Assembly (NCBI RefSeq): GCF_013155365.1
Contig: NZ_JABJRA010000002.1
Location: forward strand, 310,001-374,000
Direction: 5' to 3'
Origin: Nocardioides sp. zg-DK7169
Lineage (GTDB): Bacteria; Actinomycetota; Actinomycetes; Propionibacteriales; Nocardioidaceae
Length of the DNA: 64,000 bases
The translations under genes were made by a program, and so were the position numbers. Under the pieces are notes generated by a model. The model saw only the letters and a program-made list of their open reading frames with translations, searched no databases and was not told the origin of the DNA. Within the stretch, counting starts at the first letter, position 1. Every line of letters starts with the position of its first letter. Below, in pieces: positions 50,984-60,568 of this stretch.

Positions 50984-53900
50984 ATGCGAGCGCCGACCAC
51001 CTACCGCCTGGTGCGGCAGCCGGCGGCGCCCACCGTCCCGACCCTCGACGAGCACCAGCAGCGCGTCGTGGACCACCCGGGCGGGCCGCTGCTGGTCCTC
51101 GCCGGCCCGGGCACCGGCAAGACCACCACGCTGGTCGAGGCGATCGTGGACCGCATCGAGGAGCGCGGGGCGCGTCCCGAGGGCGTCCTGGCGCTGACCT
51201 TCTCGCGCAAGGCCGCCGAGCAGCTGCGCGACCGGGTCACCGCGCGGCTGGGCCGCACCACCGCCACCACCCTCAGCTCCACCTTCCACTCCTTCGCCTA
51301 CGGCCTGATCCGCGCCTACGCCCCGGCCGAGCTCTACGAGGCGCCGCTGCGCCTGCTCAGCGCCCCGGAGCAGGACGTCGTGCTCCGCGAGCTGCTCACC
51401 GACAGCCCCGAGTCGGTGCGCTGGCCCGACTCGCTCGCGCGCGCCCTCGGCACCCGCGGCTTCGCCCGGGAGGTCCACGCGGTCCTCGCCCGCGCCCGGG
51501 AGAAGGGCCTCGACGGCACCGAGCTGAGCGCGCTCGGGCGCGAGCACGACCTGCCCGAGCTGGTCGCCGCCGGCCTCTTCCTGGACCAGTACCTCACCAA
51601 CCTCGACGCCCAGGGCGCCACCGACTACGCCGACCTGATCCGGCGGGCCACGATCGAGGCGGAGGTGCACCGTGAGGAGTTGCGGGCCCGCTTCTCCCAC
51701 ATCTTCGTCGACGAGTACCAGGACACCGACCCCGGCCAGGTCGCGCTGCTGCGCGCGATCGCCGGCGACGGGCGCAACCTCACCGTCGTCGGTGACCCGC
51801 ACCAGTCGATCTACGCCTTCCGCGGGGCCGAGGTCCGCGGCATCCTCGACTTCCCGACCGCCTTCCCGCGCCGTGACGGTCGCCCGGCCGACGTGGTCTC
51901 GCTGCGCACCACCCGCCGCTTCGGCCCCCGACTGCTGCTCGCGTCCCAACGCGTCGCACGGCGCCTGGCGCTGCCCGGCAGCATCGACGCCGAGGCCCGC
52001 GAGGCGTTCCTCAACCCGCGCAGCGAGGGCGCCGCCCACGGCCCCGGCAAGGTGCTGGTGCGCACCTTCGACACCGAGCGCGCCGAGGCCGAGCACCTCG
52101 CCGACCTGCTGCGCCGCGCCCACCTCGAGGACGGCATCGGCTGGGACGAGATGGCCGTGCTGGTCCGCTCCGGGCGCACCTCGATCCCGCCGCTGCGCCG
52201 CGCGCTCGGCGCCGCGGGCGTCCCGGTCGAGGTCGCCAGCGACGAGGTGCCGCTGGTGCGCGACCCCGCCGTGCTCCCGCTGATCGACGCGATGCGGGTG
52301 GTGATCGGCCTGGGCCAGGAGCAGCTGGACCCGACCGAACCGGCTCCCGACCCCAGCCTCGACCCCGGCCTCGACCCCGGTCTCGACACCGCGGACGATC
52401 CCGACGGCGACGACCGCCCCGAGCCGCAGCCCGAACCCGGCGAGCCGGCCGGTCGGGGCGCGCGCCCTGACCCCGCCGACCAGCGCGAGGCGGTCGACGC
52501 CGGGCGCGCGGAGTCGCTGCTGCTCAGCCCCCTGGGCGGCATGGACGCCGGCGAGCTGCGCCGCCTCGCGCGCCAGCTCCGGGTGCGCGAGAAGGCCCGC
52601 GCCGGAGAGGCCGGGGAGTCGCCTCGGTCCTCGCGCGAGCTGGTCCGGCTCAGCGTGGTCGACCCCTCCTTCCTCGACGGGGTCGAGGGCCCCGAGGCGG
52701 CCCGGGCCCGCGCGCTGGCGGGGCTGCTCGCCGGGGCTCGCTCCGACCTGGTCGCGGGCGCGTCGGCGGAGGAGGTGCTGTGGACGCTGTGGTCCGGCAC
52801 CGGCTGGCCCGCACGGCTGCGCCGCGCCGCGGAGGCCGGTGGGCCCGGTGCCCGGCGCGCACACCGCGACCTCGACACGATCTGCGCCCTCTTCGAGCTC
52901 GCCGCCCGAGCGGAGGAGCAGCGCGACCACGTCGGGGTCCGCAACTTCCTGGCGATGCTGGTCGCCCAGCAGATCCCGGCCGAGACCCTCGCCGACCGCG
53001 GTGCCCGGGGCGCCGCGGTCCGGCTGCTGACCGCCCACCGCTCCAAGGGCCTGGAATGGCGCCTGGTGGTGCTCGCCCACGTGCAGGAGGAGGTCTGGCC
53101 CGACCTGCGCCGCCGCGCCACCCTGCTCCAGGCCGACCGGATCGGCACCGACACCATCGTGCCCCCGGTCTCGGTGCGCGAGCTGCTGATGGAGGAGCGC
53201 CGGCTCTTCTACGTCGCCTGCACCCGCGCCCGCCAGCGCCTCGTGGTCACCGCCGTGGCCTCGCCCGACGACGAGGGCGAGCAGCCGTCGCGCTTCCTCG
53301 AGGAGCTCGGGGTCAACGTCGAGAAGGTCACCGGCCGGCCCGCGCGCCCGCTGTCGATGGACGGGCTGGTGGCCGAGCTGCGCCGCACCCTGGCCGACCC
53401 CGAGACCCCGGAGCCGCTGCGCGCGGCGGCGGCGACCCGGCTGGCCAGGCTGGCGCGCGAGACGGTGGGCGACCGGCTCCTGGTGCCCCAGGCCGACCCG
53501 TCCTCGTGGTGGGGCACCCGCGCCCCGACCCGCTGCGCCGAGCCGATCCGCGACCCCGAGCGCCCGGTGCCGGTCTCCGCCAGCGTGCTGGAGTCGATGC
53601 TGGTCTGCCCGATGCAGTGGTTCCTGGAGCGCGAGGCCGGCGGCATCGCCCGCTCGCACCAGTCCGCCAACCTCGGCCAGATCGTGCACGCCCTGGCCCA
53701 GCGGGTCGCCGACGGCGAGATCCCCGCCGGGCCCGACGACGCCGACCTGCTGATGGCCCACGTCGAGGAGGTCTGGGGGCGCCTGGAGTTCCGCACCCCG
53801 TGGTCGCGGGACCGCGAGCACGCCCGGGTGCGCGCCGCTCTCGCGCGGTTCCTGCGCTGGCACCACGACAACCCCCGTCGCCTGCTCACCACCGAGCAGC

Positions 53901-54388
53901 ACTTCTCGACCGTCGTGGAGCTCGGCGACGGCGAGCAGGTCCGGCTCACCGGCTACGCCGACCGCCTCGAGCTCGACGCCGCGGGCCGCGTGGTCGTGGT
54001 CGACCTCAAGACCGGTCGCACCAAGCCGTCGAACAAGTCGGTGCAGCGCAACGTCCAGCTCGGCCTCTACCAGTACGCCGTGGACGCCGGCGCGGTCGAC
54101 GGGGTGCTCGAGGAGCACGCGGGGCCGGTCGCGGAGGGCCCGCGGGCCGGCGGCGCCGAGCTGGTCCAGCTCGGCATGCTCGACGACACGGCGTACGCCT
54201 CGGTCCAGCCGCAGGACCCCCAGCCCGACGAGAGCGTCGCCCGCGAGGAGCTGCGCGGCCACCTCGGCCGGGTCGCCTCGCTGCTGCGCGAGGAGAGCTT
54301 CCCGGCGGTCGCCGGCCAGCACTGCCGCGACTGCGCCTTCGTCCCCCTGTGTCCCATCAAGAGCGCCGGAGCGGTGATCAGCCAGTGA
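50984..54388 (+). CDS. adnA: AdnA-type helicase-nuclease subunit
   Basis: 1134 residues. An SF1 (UvrD-like) motor occupies about 20-750: Walker A in LAGPGTGKTTTLVEA, VDEYQDTDPGQ, VGDPHQSIYAFRG and LTAHRSKGLEW. The C-terminal PD-(D/E)XK nuclease has YADRLEL and VVVDLKTGRTKP. Cysteines in LVCPMQWF and CRDCAFVPLCP can hold a 4Fe-4S cluster as in AddB. AdnAB resects double-strand breaks for recombination in actinobacteria. An acidic linker with DPGLDPGLD repeats lies near 450-480. The GTG of adnB overlaps its stop. Confidence 0.92.
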   Translation: MRAPTTYRLVRQPAAPTVPTLDEHQQRVVDHPGGPLLVLAGPGTGKTTTLVEAIVDRIEERGARPEGVLALTFSRKAAEQLRDRVTARLGRTTATTLSSTFHSFAYGLIRAYAPAELYEAPLRLLSAPEQDVVLRELLTDSPESVRWPDSLARALGTRGFAREVHAVLARAREKGLDGTELSALGREHDLPELVAAGLFLDQYLTNLDAQGATDYADLIRRATIEAEVHREELRARFSHIFVDEYQDTDPGQVALLRAIAGDGRNLTVVGDPHQSIYAFRGAEVRGILDFPTAFPRRDGRPADVVSLRTTRRFGPRLLLASQRVARRLALPGSIDAEAREAFLNPRSEGAAHGPGKVLVRTFDTERAEAEHLADLLRRAHLEDGIGWDEMAVLVRSGRTSIPPLRRALGAAGVPVEVASDEVPLVRDPAVLPLIDAMRVVIGLGQEQLDPTEPAPDPSLDPGLDPGLDTADDPDGDDRPEPQPEPGEPAGRGARPDPADQREAVDAGRAESLLLSPLGGMDAGELRRLARQLRVREKARAGEAGESPRSSRELVRLSVVDPSFLDGVEGPEAARARALAGLLAGARSDLVAGASAEEVLWTLWSGTGWPARLRRAAEAGGPGARRAHRDLDTICALFELAARAEEQRDHVGVRNFLAMLVAQQIPAETLADRGARGAAVRLLTAHRSKGLEWRLVVLAHVQEEVWPDLRRRATLLQADRIGTDTIVPPVSVRELLMEERRLFYVACTRARQRLVVTAVASPDDEGEQPSRFLEELGVNVEKVTGRPARPLSMDGLVAELRRTLADPETPEPLRAAAATRLARLARETVGDRLLVPQADPSSWWGTRAPTRCAEPIRDPERPVPVSASVLESMLVCPMQWFLEREAGGIARSHQSANLGQIVHALAQRVADGEIPAGPDDADLLMAHVEEVWGRLEFRTPWSRDREHARVRAALARFLRWHHDNPRRLLTTEQHFSTVVELGDGEQVRLTGYADRLELDAAGRVVVVDLKTGRTKPSNKSVQRNVQLGLYQYAVDAGAVDGVLEEHAGPVAEGPRAGGAELVQLGMLDDTAYASVQPQDPQPDESVAREELRGHLGRVASLLREESFPAVAGQHCRDCAFVPLCPIKSAGAVISQ

Positions 54389-57300
54389 CGACCCCCCAGC
54401 CGCCCCTCGACGACCTGCTCGACACCGACGTCCCGCTCCTCGGCGTCCCCACCACCGACACCCAGCCGCCGGCCGGTGCGAGCGGTCCCGCGGCGTTGCG
54501 GATCGAGACCCCGCAGGACCTCCAGGAGGTCATGAAGACCCCCTACGCACCCAGCGAGCAGCAGTGGCGCGCGATCTCCGCACCCCTGGCACCCGCTGTC
54601 GTCATCGCCGGCGCCGGCTCCGGCAAGACCACGCTGATGGCGGCCCGGGTGGTCTACCTCGTCGCCACCGGGCAGGTGCGCCCCGAGGAGGTCCTCGGCC
54701 TCACCTTCACCACCAAGGCCGCCAGCGAGCTGCGCCAGCGCATCCGCGCCGCGCTGCGCACCGCCGGCGTGCTCGAGGACCCCGACGACCGTCGCCGGCC
54801 CGAGGCCGACGAGGTCGAGGAGGTCCTGGAGCCGACCGTGCTCACCTACAACGCCTACGCCGCCCAGCTGCTCACCGAGCACGGCCTGCGCATCGGTCAC
54901 GAGCCGGACACCCGGGTGATCACCGACGCCGCGCGCTACCAGCTCGGCGCCCGGGTCGTGGACCGCTACACCGGCTCGGTCACCCAGCTCACCGACCACC
55001 CCGAGACCGCCATCCAGAACCTCCTGGCCCTGGACGGCGCGATGAGCGAGCACCTGGTCGGCCCCGACGACGTGCGCCGCGTCGACGCCGAGGCCCGGCG
55101 CGGCTTCGAGACCGCGCTCGCAGAGGAGCGCGCGGGCAAGGACCGCACGACCTACCGCGAGCCGGTCGAGAAGGCGATCTCGGCGATCGACCGGCGCGGC
55201 GAGCTGCTCGGCCTGGTCGCCGGCTACCGCCGCCTCAAGCGCGAGCTCGGCCTGATGGACTTCTCCGACCAGATCGAGCTCGGTGCCCGCCTGGCCAGCG
55301 AGCAGCCCGACGTGGGCGCGGTGGAGCGGGGCAAGTACAAGGTCGTGCTCCTCGACGAGTACCAGGACACCTCGGTCGCCCAGGCCACGATGCTGTCGCG
55401 GCTCTTCTCCGGCCCCACCGCCTCCTCCGGGCGCGGGCACGCGGTCACCGCGGTCGGCGACCCCAACCAGGCGATCTACGGCTGGCGCGGTGCCTCGGTC
55501 TCGAACATCCTCAACTTCGCCGACACCTTCCCGGCCGACGGCGGCGAGGTCCCCACCTACCCGCTGACGGTCAACCGGCGCTCCGATGCGCGGATCCTCG
55601 AGGTCGCCAACCGGCTCGCGGCGCCGCTGTACGAGAAGTACGACCAGGTGGATCCGCTCGAGGCCAAGCCCGGCGCGGAGGCCGGCACCGTCACCGCGCG
55701 GGTGCACGCCACGCACGCCGACGAGCTCGACGCCCTGGTGGAGGGGGTGCGCGCGGCCCACACCGGGGCCTGGTCCGACATCGGCGTGCTCACCCGCGAC
55801 AACGCCCACGCCGAGGACGTCTTCGACGCGCTCACCGGTGCCGGGATCCCGGTGGAGATCGTCGGCCTCTCCGGCCTGCTGCGTCTGCCCGAGGTCGCCG
55901 AGGTCGTCGCGGTGCTGCACCTGATGAACGACGTCACGGCCAACGCGGCGCTGCTCACCCTGCTCAGCGGCCCGCGCTGGGCGGTCGGCCCGCGCGACCT
56001 GCGCCTGCTCGCCCGACGCGCCGAGGACCTCACCGGCGGCCGGGTGCGCGGCGCGGAGCCCGCGACGCTCGCCGACCACCTGGTGGCGATCACCGACGGC
56101 GTCGACCCCGCCGAGATCCCCTGCCTCGACGACGCGCTCGCCGATCCGGGGGAGCCGGGGGAGTACCCCTACAGCCCGGAGGCGCGCGAGCGGTTCGCGT
56201 TGCTCGCCTCCGAGCTGCGGATGCTGCGCAGCCACGTCGGGGACCCGCTGCTCGACATCGTGCGCCGCATCATCGACACCACCGGCGCCGACATCGAGCT
56301 CGCCTCCGCGGTCAGCGACGCGGCCGCGGCCCGACGCGACAACCTCGACCTGTTCGTCAAGGCGGTGGCCGACTTCGAGGCCGTCGACGGCGACGTCTCG
56401 CTGGCGGCGCTGCTGGCCTACCTGACCGCCGAGGACGACCAGGGCAACGGCCTTGACGTGGCCACCCCCACCGAGGCCGACTCGGTCAAGCTGCTGACGG
56501 TGCACCGCTCCAAGGGCCTGGAGTGGGACGCCGTCTTCCTGGTCGGCGTCTGCGAGAGCCGGTTCCCCTCAGGTCGCTCGCGGACCCTGTGGACCTCCTC
56601 GCCGTCCATTCTTCCGGCGCCGCTGCGCGGCGACGCCGCCGACCTGCCCCAGCTCGAGGGCTTCGACAAGGCCGCTCTCGCGGCCTACCGCGACGCCACC
56701 CGCGCCCACGACGCGGAGGAGGAGCTGCGACTGGGCTACGTCGCCTTCACCCGTGCCGCGCACACCCTGGCTGTCTCCTCCTACTGCTGGTCCACGCGCG
56801 CCACGCCGTTCGGGCCGTCGGCCTACCAGGAGGTGGTCCGCGAGCAGCTCGAGGCGTGGGGCGAGCCCGTCGAGGACTGGCTGGACAAGCCGGCCAAGGG
56901 CGACCCGAACCCCTACGACGAGGTGGACCCCTCGCGCCCCTGGCCGGTGACCGAGGGCGGCATGGAGGCCGCGCTGCGCCTCGAGGCGGCCCGGCGGCTG
57001 CGTGCCGCGGACCCCGACGCCCCCGACGTCGACCTCGACATGATCGAGGCCGCGGTGGTGGCGGAGTGGGACGCCGAGCTGGAGCGGCTGCTCACCGAGG
57101 CACGGCGCGACCGCGCGACCGAGATCGAGGTCGAGCTGCCCAGCAGTCTCTCGGCGACGGCCGCCGCGCGGCTGCGCGACGAACCCGAGGAGTTCGCCCG
57201 CGACCTGGCCCGCCCGATGCCGCGCCGTCCGTCCGCGGCGGCCCGGTTCGGCACCCGCTTCCACGCCTGGGTGGAGGCCCGCTTCGGCCAGCAGGACCTC

Positions 57301-57717
57301 TTCGACTACGACGACCTGCCCGGCCGCGCCGACGCGGGCATCGACGACGACTCCGACCTCAAGGAGCTCATCACCCGCTTCGAGCACGGCCCGTTCGGCA
57401 CCCGGGTCCCGCACCAGGTCGAGGCGCCCTTCGCGCTGGTCCTCGACGGGCAGGTGGTGCGCGGGCGCATCGACGCCGTCTACACCGAGACCGCGCCCGA
57501 CGGCGGCGCCGGCTACCTGCTGGTGGACTGGAAGACCAGCCGCCACCAGGACTCCGAGCCGCTCCAGCTGGCGATCTACCGCCTCGCCTACGCCGAGCTG
57601 AACGGCGTACCCCTGGACCGGGTGCGGGCGGCGTTCTTCTACGTCCGCACCGGCGAGCTCGTCGAGCCCGGGCACCTGCCGGGGCGCGAGGAGCTGGAGG
57701 AGCTGTTCAGGCCCTGA
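54385..57717 (+). CDS. adnB: AdnB-type helicase-nuclease subunit
   Basis: 1110 residues. The UvrD-like motor has VIAGAGSGKTTLMAARV, LDEYQDTSVAQ, VGDPNQAIYGWRGAS and LTVHRSKGLEWD; the C-terminal nuclease domain has GTRFHAWVEARFG, GRIDAVY and YLLVDWKTSRHQ. In mycobacteria AdnB provides the leading motor and the second nuclease of the AdnAB dimer. No Cys cluster is seen in this subunit. It overlaps adnA by GTGA, and its end overlaps the end of the convergent flavin monooxygenase gene by 11 bases. Confidence 0.93.
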   Translation: MTTPQPPLDDLLDTDVPLLGVPTTDTQPPAGASGPAALRIETPQDLQEVMKTPYAPSEQQWRAISAPLAPAVVIAGAGSGKTTLMAARVVYLVATGQVRPEEVLGLTFTTKAASELRQRIRAALRTAGVLEDPDDRRRPEADEVEEVLEPTVLTYNAYAAQLLTEHGLRIGHEPDTRVITDAARYQLGARVVDRYTGSVTQLTDHPETAIQNLLALDGAMSEHLVGPDDVRRVDAEARRGFETALAEERAGKDRTTYREPVEKAISAIDRRGELLGLVAGYRRLKRELGLMDFSDQIELGARLASEQPDVGAVERGKYKVVLLDEYQDTSVAQATMLSRLFSGPTASSGRGHAVTAVGDPNQAIYGWRGASVSNILNFADTFPADGGEVPTYPLTVNRRSDARILEVANRLAAPLYEKYDQVDPLEAKPGAEAGTVTARVHATHADELDALVEGVRAAHTGAWSDIGVLTRDNAHAEDVFDALTGAGIPVEIVGLSGLLRLPEVAEVVAVLHLMNDVTANAALLTLLSGPRWAVGPRDLRLLARRAEDLTGGRVRGAEPATLADHLVAITDGVDPAEIPCLDDALADPGEPGEYPYSPEARERFALLASELRMLRSHVGDPLLDIVRRIIDTTGADIELASAVSDAAAARRDNLDLFVKAVADFEAVDGDVSLAALLAYLTAEDDQGNGLDVATPTEADSVKLLTVHRSKGLEWDAVFLVGVCESRFPSGRSRTLWTSSPSILPAPLRGDAADLPQLEGFDKAALAAYRDATRAHDAEEELRLGYVAFTRAAHTLAVSSYCWSTRATPFGPSAYQEVVREQLEAWGEPVEDWLDKPAKGDPNPYDEVDPSRPWPVTEGGMEAALRLEAARRLRAADPDAPDVDLDMIEAAVVAEWDAELERLLTEARRDRATEIEVELPSSLSATAAARLRDEPEEFARDLARPMPRRPSAAARFGTRFHAWVEARFGQQDLFDYDDLPGRADAGIDDDSDLKELITRFEHGPFGTRVPHQVEAPFALVLDGQVVRGRIDAVYTETAPDGGAGYLLVDWKTSRHQDSEPLQLAIYRLAYAELNGVPLDRVRAAFFYVRTGELVEPGHLPGREELEELFRP

Positions 57718-58807
57718 CCGGGGCCGGGTGCTCGGCCAGCCAGCGGGTCACGGCACGCGCGGCGACACGGCCGGCCCGGTTGGCGCCGATCGTGCTGGCC
57801 GAGGGGCCGTAGCCGACCAGCTGCACCCGCGGGTCGCGCACGGCCGTGGTCCCGGCCTCGTCGAGCTGGATCCCGCCCTGCTCGCTGCGCAGGCGCAGCG
57901 GGGCGAGGTGGGTGAGCACGGGACGGAACCCCGTGGCCCACAAGATCACGTCCACGGCCGCGAACGACCCATCGCTCCAGCGCACGCCGTCCGGCTCGAT
58001 GCGCTCGAACATCGGGCGGCGCCGGTAGGCGCCCAGCCGCTCCGCCTCGCGCTCCTGGGGGCGCAGCGCGAGCCCGGTCACGCTGACCACGCTGCGCGGC
58101 GGCAGGCCGCGGCGCACCCGGTCGGCCACCATCGCCACCGCCTCGCGTCCCCGGTCCGGGCTGAAGTCGTCGGTGCGCCACACCGGCGGCCGGCGCGTCA
58201 CCCACACGGTCCGGGTCAGCGGCGCCAGCTCGCCGAGCAGCTGCACCGCCGAGGCCCCGCCGCCGACCACCAGCACGGTGCGGCCGCGGAACGCCTCGGC
58301 GCCCCGGTAGTCGTGGGTGTGCAGCTGCTCGCCGAGGAAGGTCGCCGCGCCCGGGTAGGTGGGGACGAACGGGCGGGTCCAGGTCCCGGTCGCGCTCACC
58401 AAGGTCCGGGTGCGCCAGGCGCCCTCCGGCGCCTCGACCTCGAGGAGGCCGGCGGGGTCCGCGTCGAGCGGGCGCACCTGCCGCACCTGCACCGGACGTA
58501 CGACGGGGAGGTCGTGGGCAGCCTCGTAGCGGGCGAAGTACGCCGGGACCGCGACGTTCGCCCGCTCGTCGGACTCCGGCAGCGCCTCGGCGTCGGGGAG
58601 CGCGGCGACCCCGTGGACGTCGCGCATCGTCAGGGAGTCCCAGCGGTGCTGCCAGGCGCCGCCGGGCGCGGCATCGGCGTCGAGCACGACGTGGGCGACC
58701 CCGAGTCGCGTGAGGTGGTACGACGCGGACAGCCCCGCCTGGCCGGCGCCGACCACCACGGCGTCCCACACCTGCCCCGTCGGGTCCGTGTCGCGCATGC
58801 CACTCAT
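57707..58807 (-). CDS. Flavin-dependent monooxygenase-like oxidoreductase
   Basis: 366 residues. Two dinucleotide sites are visible: VVGAGQAGLSASYHL (FAD, residues about 18-32) and VLVVGGGASAVQLLGEL (NADPH, about 170). SATGTWTRPFVPTYPG and VDVILWATGFRPVL are the usual segments of the YwlC/CzcO-like flavin monooxygenases. Substrate unknown. The ATG at 58807 or, three codons on, 58798 may be the start. The stop overlaps the 3' end of adnB, tail to tail. Confidence 0.88.
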   Translation of the reverse strand: MSGMRDTDPTGQVWDAVVVGAGQAGLSASYHLTRLGVAHVVLDADAAPGGAWQHRWDSLTMRDVHGVAALPDAEALPESDERANVAVPAYFARYEAAHDLPVVRPVQVRQVRPLDADPAGLLEVEAPEGAWRTRTLVSATGTWTRPFVPTYPGAATFLGEQLHTHDYRGAEAFRGRTVLVVGGGASAVQLLGELAPLTRTVWVTRRPPVWRTDDFSPDRGREAVAMVADRVRRGLPPRSVVSVTGLALRPQEREAERLGAYRRRPMFERIEPDGVRWSDGSFAAVDVILWATGFRPVLTHLAPLRLRSEQGGIQLDEAGTTAVRDPRVQLVGYGPSASTIGANRAGRVAARAVTRWLAEHPAPVRA

Positions 58808-58868
58808 GTCCACCCAACGCCCCCGACCCGGCTGGGGCTTCCCGGCCCCGGAATGACATCCTCGGGGG

Positions 58869-59057
58869 GTGAGCTCCCCGCGTCGTGTCAGTGCCTTCCA
58901 CCTCGTGCTCGCCCTGATCTGCCTCCTCCCCGCCGGCTGGGGTGCGTTGTGGGCGTTCAGCGGTGACGAGGGCGGCCAGGCCCTGGGCTTCGCGCTGCTC
59001 GGCTTCTTCGGTGCCGGTGCTTTCGTGCTCGCCAAGCGGGCCTTCGCCGACAGCTGA
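58869..59057 (+). CDS. Small two-helix membrane protein
   Basis: 62 residues: two hydrophobic helices (FHLVLALICLLPAGWGALWAF in parts, and ALGFALLGFFGAGAFVLA) joined by an acidic turn. The GTG start has a G tract directly before it. No family is recognised. The stop codon touches the 22-bp repeat array. Confidence 0.6.
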   Translation: MSSPRRVSAFHLVLALICLLPAGWGALWAFSGDEGGQALGFALLGFFGAGAFVLAKRAFADS

Positions 59058-59144
59058 GCGCCGAGTCGGCGCTCGTGGTGCGCCGAGTCGGTGCTTGTGG
59101 TGCGCCGAGTCGGTGCTTGTGGTGCGCCGAGTCGGCGCTCATGG
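59057..59144. repeat. 22-bp palindromic repeat array, locus 3 (four units)
   Basis: Four units at 59057-59078, 59079-59100, 59101-59122 and 59123-59144. The consensus is TGCGCCGAGTCGGCGC plus TCGTGG; GCGCCGA-G-TCGGCGC within it is a perfect 15-base palindrome. Confidence 0.88.
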
Positions 59145-59196
59145 CGCGGATCACGGGGCAGCGCGCAGGCGACTGCGCGCCACCCCCCTCGCGTAC

Positions 59197-60481
59197 TCAG
59201 CCGGCGGTGCCGGACAGCTCGTTCGGCGTCTGCGGCAGCGCGTGGGTCGCCACCACCTCGAGGGTCCCCAGGTCGACGACGTGGAGCTCCTGGCCGGCCG
59301 GCTCGGTGACGTAGGCCCGGTCGCCGGCGACGAACAGCGTCGGGCGCGGCTCCTGCCAGTCCGTCGGCTCGCGCCACGGCTGGGTCACCGGCACGGACCG
59401 GCGCACCTGGGCGCCGCGCACGTCGATCACGTGCAGCGCCCCGTCGGTGCCCAGGACGAGCCCGTCGCCGCCGGGCGTGCGCCCGAGGGAGCGGAAGGAG
59501 TAGCTCGCCGGCAGGTCCACCAGGCGCAGGCTCGCGTCGCGGGTGTCGACCACGCTCACCCGAGTGGGGCGCTCGAGCTCCGCCTCGGGGTCGCTCTTGT
59601 AGTCGCCGAGCACGTACGCCGAGCGCTCGTGGCCGGCCTGGTTGCCGATCCGGCCGTAGCGGTCCGGGCTGTCCACCTTGCGGATCCGGTCCTGCTCGAC
59701 CAGCAGGACGCCGTCCTCGCACCCGAGCACGGCCACCTCGCCGGCGAAGGTCTCCCCGTGGATCCCGGGGCAGTCCCGGCTCTCGGTGAGCACCGCGCCC
59801 GACGCGTCGACCACCCGGACGCCGTCGCGTGAGCGCTCGTCGCCGACGGTGTGCAGCACGGTGCGCGCGTCCAGCTCGACCGCGAGGCCGTGGTGGGCAC
59901 GCGGGACCGCCCCGGACCGGAGCCGCGGGCGCCGGTCGTCCAGGTCGCCGCGGTCCTCGAGATCCAGGGTCTGGTAGCGCCCGGTGCCGTCGTCGAAGAG
60001 CGTGACGCCGCCCGCGTGCGGCACGACGTGACCGGGCGCCTCCGCCTCCACCGTGTACGTCGTGAGCCGCGGCGTACCGGCGTAGGAGTGGCCGTGGTCG
60101 CCGTGCGCCTCGGTCCAGCTGCCGAGGTCGAGCGCGGTGAAGCCGCCGGGGCCGGACACGAAGAGGTGGCGGCCGTCACCGGCCGGGCTGAGGCGGGTGA
60201 AGCCGTCGACCGGCTCGTCGGCGAGCACCTCGCCGTCCTCGGCGTCGACGACCAGGATCCCGCCGTCGTAGGTGAGAGCGAGCCGCGGCTGCGGGCCCGC
60301 GGCCTCGACGGGCTCCTGCGGGGACCGGGGGTCGGGCCGGGCGTCGGGCCGGGCGGAGGAGCTCAGGGGGCGTGGCCGCGGTGCCGCACGCGGTCGTCGC
60401 GAGCATGGCGAGGGCCAGGACGAGGGGGAGACGGCGGGAGGTGGCAGGGCGCGACGAGACGCGCCGAGAAAGGCGATTCAT
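59197..60481 (-). pseudogene. aztD: Zinc metallochaperone AztD-like lipoprotein, frameshifted
   Basis: From ATG 60481 the frame codes for a lipoprotein signal (MNRLSRR, then LPLVLALAMLATTACG with lipobox Cys) and breaks near 60370. The next frame continues with LSSARPD, then RLALTYDGGILVVDAEDGEV and a beta-propeller-like protein of repeated DGR/VVD blades to 59199. Removing one C from the run of five (60366-60370) joins both. EAHGDHGHSYAG is the His-rich zinc loop known from AztD, which passes zinc to an AztABC importer. No AztABC genes are in the window. A Zur-type operator covers the start. Real mutation or base-count error is open. Confidence 0.7.
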
Positions 60482-60517
60482 GAGAACGATTCTCAATGAG
60501 AATGAGAATCATTGTCA
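60481..60517. promoter_or_regulatory. Zur/Fur-type operator, overlapping copies
   Basis: TGAGAACGATTCTCA (60481-60495) and TGAGAATCATTGTCA (60503-60517) both fit TGAnAAnnnTTnTCA, the pattern of actinobacterial Zur boxes. Between them ATTCTCA-A-TGAGAAT (60489-60503) is a perfect 7-1-7 repeat. The cluster covers the aztD start codon and lies about 50 bases before nudC. Confidence 0.65.
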
Positions 60518-60556
60518 ATCGCGCGCGTCCTCGCGGCTGGTCGCGGCTCCCGGGGC

Positions 60557-60562
60557 TAGCCT
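60557..60562 (+). promoter_or_regulatory. -10 element TAGCCT, leaderless start of nudC
   Basis: TAGCCT ends 6 bases before the GTG at 60569, the same spacing as for selO and arcC. Confidence 0.5.
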
Positions 60563-60568
60563 CGTCGC

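Noticed and set aside
16479..59144. The 22-bp repeats as CRISPR arrays
   Set aside because: Units follow each other without unique spacers and no cas gene is present.
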